A stretch of DNA of 64,000 bases from Pelagibacterium halotolerans B2. Its GTDB lineage: Bacteria; Pseudomonadota; Alphaproteobacteria; Rhizobiales; Devosiaceae. The notes beneath the pieces were generated by a model. It was not told where the DNA came from, ran no database searches, and saw only the letters and a program-made list of their open reading frames with translations. Below, piece by piece: positions 61,111 through 64,000 of the stretch. Every line of letters begins with the position of its first letter. Positions within the stretch are counted from its first letter, which is position 1. The position numbers and the translations under genes are program-made. The DNA is taken from the NCBI RefSeq assembly GCF_000230555.1, contig NC_016078.1, positions 62,001-126,000 on the forward strand. The letters run 5' to 3'.

Positions 61111-61735
61111 GACGCGTCTCCCCCCTCGGGTTTGAAATGGCGGTAAACAGCTCGGGTTTGACCTTGCGCACGAGATAGACCGCTGCGGCGGTCACGGCGC
61201 CCTCGATGATCATCACCGGAATATGGACGAGCACAGTCACCTGTGCCGCTGGAATGAACTGTTCGCCCGAAAGTGCCAGCGACAGCGCCACCAGAACCGT
61301 GGTGACGACAATGGCGCCGGCGCCCGCCGCGGCACCCCACATCGCGGCTATCGAAGGTGAATTGGCCATGATCCCCCGGCGGCACAGATAGTGCATCAGT
61401 ACTGCGGCCGCCGCGATGTTGAAGGTGTTGATTCCGAGAACCGTTACGCCCCCGAACCCGAAGAATATCGCCTGGAGCAAAAGGGCGACGGCCAGCGCCG
61501 GAAATGCCGCCCAGCCGAGTACGAGTCCCGCCAGCCCGTTCATGATAAGATGTACGCTCGATGCGCCGACCGGGAAATGAATGAGCGAGGCAACAAAGAA
61601 CGTTGCACTGAGCACGCCCGTCGCCGGAATTGTTTCCATGTCGAGCTTGCGCAGGCCGATACCCAGCCCGGCAAGGCTCAGAACACCGCCAGCAATCAGA
61701 ACCGGCCCCGAAAGTGCACCATCCGCGATATGCAT
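61103..61735 (-). CDS. nikM: Nickel/cobalt-binding ECF S component (NikM/CbiM)
   Basis: A 210-residue membrane protein beginning MHIADGALSG. The free N-terminus with His2 forms the buried metal site in CbiM/NikM, and this signature is intact. About six to seven helices, with the SSVHLIMNGLAGLVLGW block carrying further conserved His. It gives the importer its Ni/Co specificity; which metal is not decided by sequence. Confidence 0.92.
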   Translation of the reverse strand: MHIADGALSGPVLIAGGVLSLAGLGIGLRKLDMETIPATGVLSATFFVASLIHFPVGASSVHLIMNGLAGLVLGWAAFPALAVALLLQAIFFGFGGVTVLGINTFNIAAAAVLMHYLCRRGIMANSPSIAAMWGAAAGAGAIVVTTVLVALSLALSGEQFIPAAQVTVLVHIPVMIIEGAVTAAAVYLVRKVKPELFTAISNPRGETRHG

Positions 61736-61748
61736 TTGTGAGGCTCCT

Positions 61749-62327
61749 CTAGGTGTTCATCCTGCGCCGCCGCGCCATGACGAAAAATCCAAGGCCGGTG
61801 AGACCCACGATATAGCCGAGCCCGCCCAAAACGACGGGATAGCTTGACTGGGCGGAATACAGCACAAGATCCTGGCGTATGGGTCGAAGCTGCTCACGGA
61901 TGGCGGCCGCGAGCGCTGCTTCAAGGTTGGAATCCAGCCCGGCCGACGAAACGTCCTCCTGTTCGCCGGACCCGCCGGCCGCTTCCGGTACCACAAGCGT
62001 ACCCGCCGCAACCGTCGCTTCCGCAACGTGCCCGGCCCCCGCGTCGAGACGGAAGGTCAGGTCGAGATCACCGGTTGGTGTATAGCTGAAGCTGCCATAT
62101 TCGTCAGTCAGCACCTCCCCGATCCGTTCGCCGTCGGGACCGAGGATATCAATGACGCTTTCGCCGACCATGACGCCGTCGGAAAAGAAGGCCTCTCCAG
62201 CGATATCCGCGCCATAGGGATAGGCCTCGAGGATCAGATTGTGGGCAAGGACCGGGCTGGTCATGGTTACCGCAACAACAAGGACCGGACAGATCTTGCG
62301 TGCGAGGTGTTTGGTTATGGTTGCCAT
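61749..62327 (-). CDS. nikL: NikL-like accessory protein of Ni/Co ECF transporter, copy 1
   Basis: About 192 residues: signal ending PVLAH, mature HNLILEAYPYGADIAGEAFFSDG, and one C-terminal membrane helix (about 165-185) ending RRRRMNT. Closely similar to the copy at 60532 in the extracytoplasmic part. ATG 62327 was chosen over an in-frame TTG 24 bases earlier. It sits 13 bp before nikM. Confidence 0.82.
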   Translation of the reverse strand: MATITKHLARKICPVLVVAVTMTSPVLAHNLILEAYPYGADIAGEAFFSDGVMVGESVIDILGPDGERIGEVLTDEYGSFSYTPTGDLDLTFRLDAGAGHVAEATVAAGTLVVPEAAGGSGEQEDVSSAGLDSNLEAALAAAIREQLRPIRQDLVLYSAQSSYPVVLGGLGYIVGLTGLGFFVMARRRRMNT

Positions 62328-62375
62328 GGGTTTCGGTTCCAAATCCGGCAAACGGGCTGCCCGACGCTGATTCGA

Positions 62376-63191
62376 TTACTCGAGATCATGGGCCGTGATC
62401 CAGATCACCGCGTCCTGGGAGAGTTCCTTGCCGTCAAATTCGGTATCCGGCCCGATCCCCAACGCGGCAAAGCCCCACCATCCGGCTCTGGGAATGCCGA
62501 ATGTGAAATAGCCATTGGCGTCACTCATCAGTGTAATCGTGCCGCCCGCTGCTTCGCCGACAATGGGTGCTCCCGATGTGTGCGTGGCCACGTCCGGTTC
62601 GGCTGCGATATACTCGACCTCGATTTCCGCATTGGCAACCGGCTCTCCCTCTGAAAGGACGCGCCCGGTAAAGGTTGAGCCGACCAGCGCATTGTAGGGA
62701 CGGCTGAGCGGCAGGATTTCGGCCTTGAGCCCGAGCGGTTCGGACCAGTCCGTGGGCAACTGCCCACGGTTGAAATAGGCCTTCGTGATCTGCTGTATGA
62801 AGAGGTCTTCAGTCTCTTCGTAATATGGCTGCGGAACAGCGGTTATGATGTAGTCTCCTGAGGTGCGGAAGGTCATCGGCACCGAATAGGCCTGCCCGGT
62901 ATTTGCCTCGCTCGTAAATCCGATTTCGGTTGCGCCGTCCCTTAAATCCGTGCGCTCGCCCCTGTGGACAACGAAGAGTTCTTCGGGCGCGCCGCCCATG
63001 TCCATCACGTGGGCGCCACCCAGGGGGTGCCAGAACAATAGATCCACATTTGTCTCGGTCGGAGCATCCATTACGGCCGATGGCGCGAAGATGGAGAGAA
63101 AATGAGCATTGGCCGGCGCCGTCAGCAAAACGGCCGCACTCGCCACGAGCGCCGCTGCGAGTCTCTTCGTCATGATCGTCTTTTGCCCCAT
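62376..63191 (-). CDS. nikK: Periplasmic NikK-like DUF4198 protein
   Basis: About 271 residues, first gene of the nik operon. Signal peptide ends ANAHF, giving a mature N-terminal His. The LLFWHPLGGAHVMDMGGAP block and C-terminal transthyretin-like domain (ANAEIEVEYIAAEP, FGIPRAGWWGFAALG) match the two DUF4198 paralogs in outline but at lower identity. NikK proteins assist nickel capture. ATG 63191 fits the AAGGG best; ATGs at 63200 and 63173 are alternatives. Confidence 0.82.
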   Translation of the reverse strand: MGQKTIMTKRLAAALVASAAVLLTAPANAHFLSIFAPSAVMDAPTETNVDLLFWHPLGGAHVMDMGGAPEELFVVHRGERTDLRDGATEIGFTSEANTGQAYSVPMTFRTSGDYIITAVPQPYYEETEDLFIQQITKAYFNRGQLPTDWSEPLGLKAEILPLSRPYNALVGSTFTGRVLSEGEPVANAEIEVEYIAAEPDVATHTSGAPIVGEAAGGTITLMSDANGYFTFGIPRAGWWGFAALGIGPDTEFDGKELSQDAVIWITAHDLE

Positions 63192-63326
63192 CAGAAACAT
63201 TTCCCTTTGAACGTTTACCCGTTTTCGAAGCGCCGTTGTCAGGCGCGCTATCGAACGAAAACTGGAATTGAGCGTACGAGTTTATTGGTCGGGGTCAAGG
63301 AGAAAAAAGACTGTTATTTCAATAAT

Positions 63327-63340
63327 ATAGGGGGGGGTAT
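63327..63340. promoter_or_regulatory. Candidate RcnR/DmeR-type G-tract operator
   Basis: An eight-G tract flanked by ATATA on one side and TAT on the other, between the metal sensor gene and the nik operon, about 135 bp upstream of nikK. RcnR/CsoR-group repressors bind G/C tracts flanked by AT-rich inverted repeats. The flanking repeat is imperfect here. Confidence 0.5.
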
Positions 63341-63443
63341 CGAAGGAAGCCGGTCGATTTTCATGCAAAATCCTCGAGCCGAGTTTCAACTCGGTCCGGC
63401 ACACAATTCCATGTCTGGGAGCGGAAATGTGCTCCCGGGATTG

Positions 63444-63707
63444 TCAGCGCATATAGGTGCGCATCACAGCTATCAGCGCTTCTGTATCCTCCCCGGCGTC
63501 GGCGCCGTCGGTCAGATGCATTCGGACATGATCTTCCATGAGCTCGGCGATCAGACCACCAATTGCGCCCCGCGCGGATGCCGCAAGCTGCATGACGCTT
63601 GCACACTCGCGCCCTTCCTCCAGAGCGCGTTCCACGGCCTCAATCTGCCCGGCAATTCTGCGGACACGGTTGAGCAACCGCTTCTTGTCGTGGCGCGTAT
63701 GTGACAT
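63444..63707 (-). CDS. RcnR/FrmR-family metal-sensing repressor with Ni/Co ligand set
   Basis: An 87-residue all-helical CsoR/RcnR-family repressor. His3, Cys35, His60 and His64 fall at the numbers of the Ni(II)/Co(II) ligands in RcnR, so it is a nickel/cobalt sensor rather than a copper or formaldehyde sensor. Position 63 is Met. AGGAGG lies just before the ATG. It is divided from the nik operon (same strand) by a 243-bp gap with a G-tract site. Confidence 0.88.
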   Translation of the reverse strand: MSHTRHDKKRLLNRVRRIAGQIEAVERALEEGRECASVMQLAASARGAIGGLIAELMEDHVRMHLTDGADAGEDTEALIAVMRTYMR

Positions 63708-63753
63708 CCCGCCTCCTGACGATAGCGCTCGGCTTCAAAGGGAAGTCTATTTT

Positions 63754-64000
63754 TTATTGATCGGGCGTGGCCTGCACGATCGCAGCGGATTGGCCGGATG
63801 ATGCGATTGGATCGTGCAGAACCTCGCTGTGGGGCAGCGGCGGCTCGAGTCCTTCAGCCGCGCCAAAGGCCACACCTTCGGCATCGACCGAACCGAGCCA
63901 CAGGCCGCCGGGACGATCGCCGCGCATCGGACTGATCCGCAACGTGATCCTGTCGCCGGTCGCAACATAGTCGGACTTTATCCCTTTCTGGAAAAGGGCT
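63754..64000 (-). CDS. DUF6152-like protein, copy 4 (partial, runs off window)
   Basis: The C-terminal 81 or so codons of a protein whose start lies beyond position 64000. FQKGIKSDYVATGDRITLRI and SPMRGDRPGGLWLGSVDAEG parallel the FPQGIRQDYVTPGDRITVLV and HPMRGNRPAGLWQGSIDSQG blocks of the copy at 38913. It has a C-terminal tail of about 30 residues that copy 3 lacks. Position next to the RcnR-type sensor links this family to nickel/cobalt genes again. Confidence 0.72.
   Translation of the reverse strand, partial: ALFQKGIKSDYVATGDRITLRISPMRGDRPGGLWLGSVDAEGVAFGAAEGLEPPLPHSEVLHDPIASSGQSAAIVQATPDQ

Noticed and set aside
63771..63820. Further CTGCACGATC and CGTGCAGAAC matches to the AraC motif
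   Set aside because: They lie inside the DUF6152 coding sequence, in opposite orientations and with the wrong spacing.

Overview
The window reads as chromosomal DNA of a high-GC alphaproteobacterium of the order Hyphomicrobiales, probably close to Devosia or Pelagibacterium. That placement is inference from gene content: an rpmH-rnpA-yidC-engB run with argB nearby, a RirA-type iron regulator, and Tat- and Sec-exported proteins with alphaproteobacterial style. There is no prophage, insertion sequence, CRISPR array or rRNA operon. Gene density is high and most gaps carry a recognisable terminator or operator.

Positions 1-14113 are mostly housekeeping: a LOG-family phosphoribohydrolase, a secreted protein of unknown function, a HAD pyrimidine 5'-nucleotidase, argB, an ECF sigma/anti-sigma pair followed by a fasciclin protein and MsrB, a glutamine amidotransferase, engB-yidC-rnpA-rpmH, a disulfide-reductase-like flavoprotein that lacks its cysteines, a sensor histidine kinase and tRNA-Arg(ACG). 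Positions 14191-18665 hold a cobalamin-riboswitch operon on the minus strand: a luciferase-like monooxygenase followed by a BtuFCD-type importer.

Positions 18792-59089 are a large accessory locus for aromatic (hydroquinone/hydroxyquinol type) catabolism. It contains hydroxyquinol 1,2-dioxygenase, maleylacetate reductase, two PcpA/LinE/MhqO-type ring-cleaving dioxygenases, two MhqD-like hydrolases, a WrbA-type quinone reductase, a citryl-CoA-lyase-like protein with a CaiB/BaiF CoA-transferase, two branched-chain-type ABC systems, two large secreted proteins of an unrecognised family, and IclR, AraC (two) and GntR regulators. Five promoters in its left half carry a strictly spaced double palindrome (TTCGC-N3-GCGAA, centres exactly 19 bp apart), which I assign to the IclR protein. 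About ten places further right carry direct repeats of RTGCAG about 21-22 bp apart, which I assign to an AraC protein. The paralogous enzymes are split between these two putative regulons, so the locus looks like two parallel, differently regulated versions of one pathway.

Threaded through the locus are repeated copies of small periplasmic and membrane families (DUF6152-like, DUF6644-like, DUF4198/NikK-like). They continue into a metal region at 56968-64000: RirA, HupE/UreJ, a second DUF4198 protein, a complete nikKLMLQO-type ECF nickel/cobalt importer, and an RcnR-type Ni/Co sensor with its His/Cys ligands intact. A His-rich P1B ATPase lies inside the aromatic locus. The combination suggests that metal supply or sensing is coupled to the metallo-dioxygenase pathway; this is the most interesting undescribed feature of the window.
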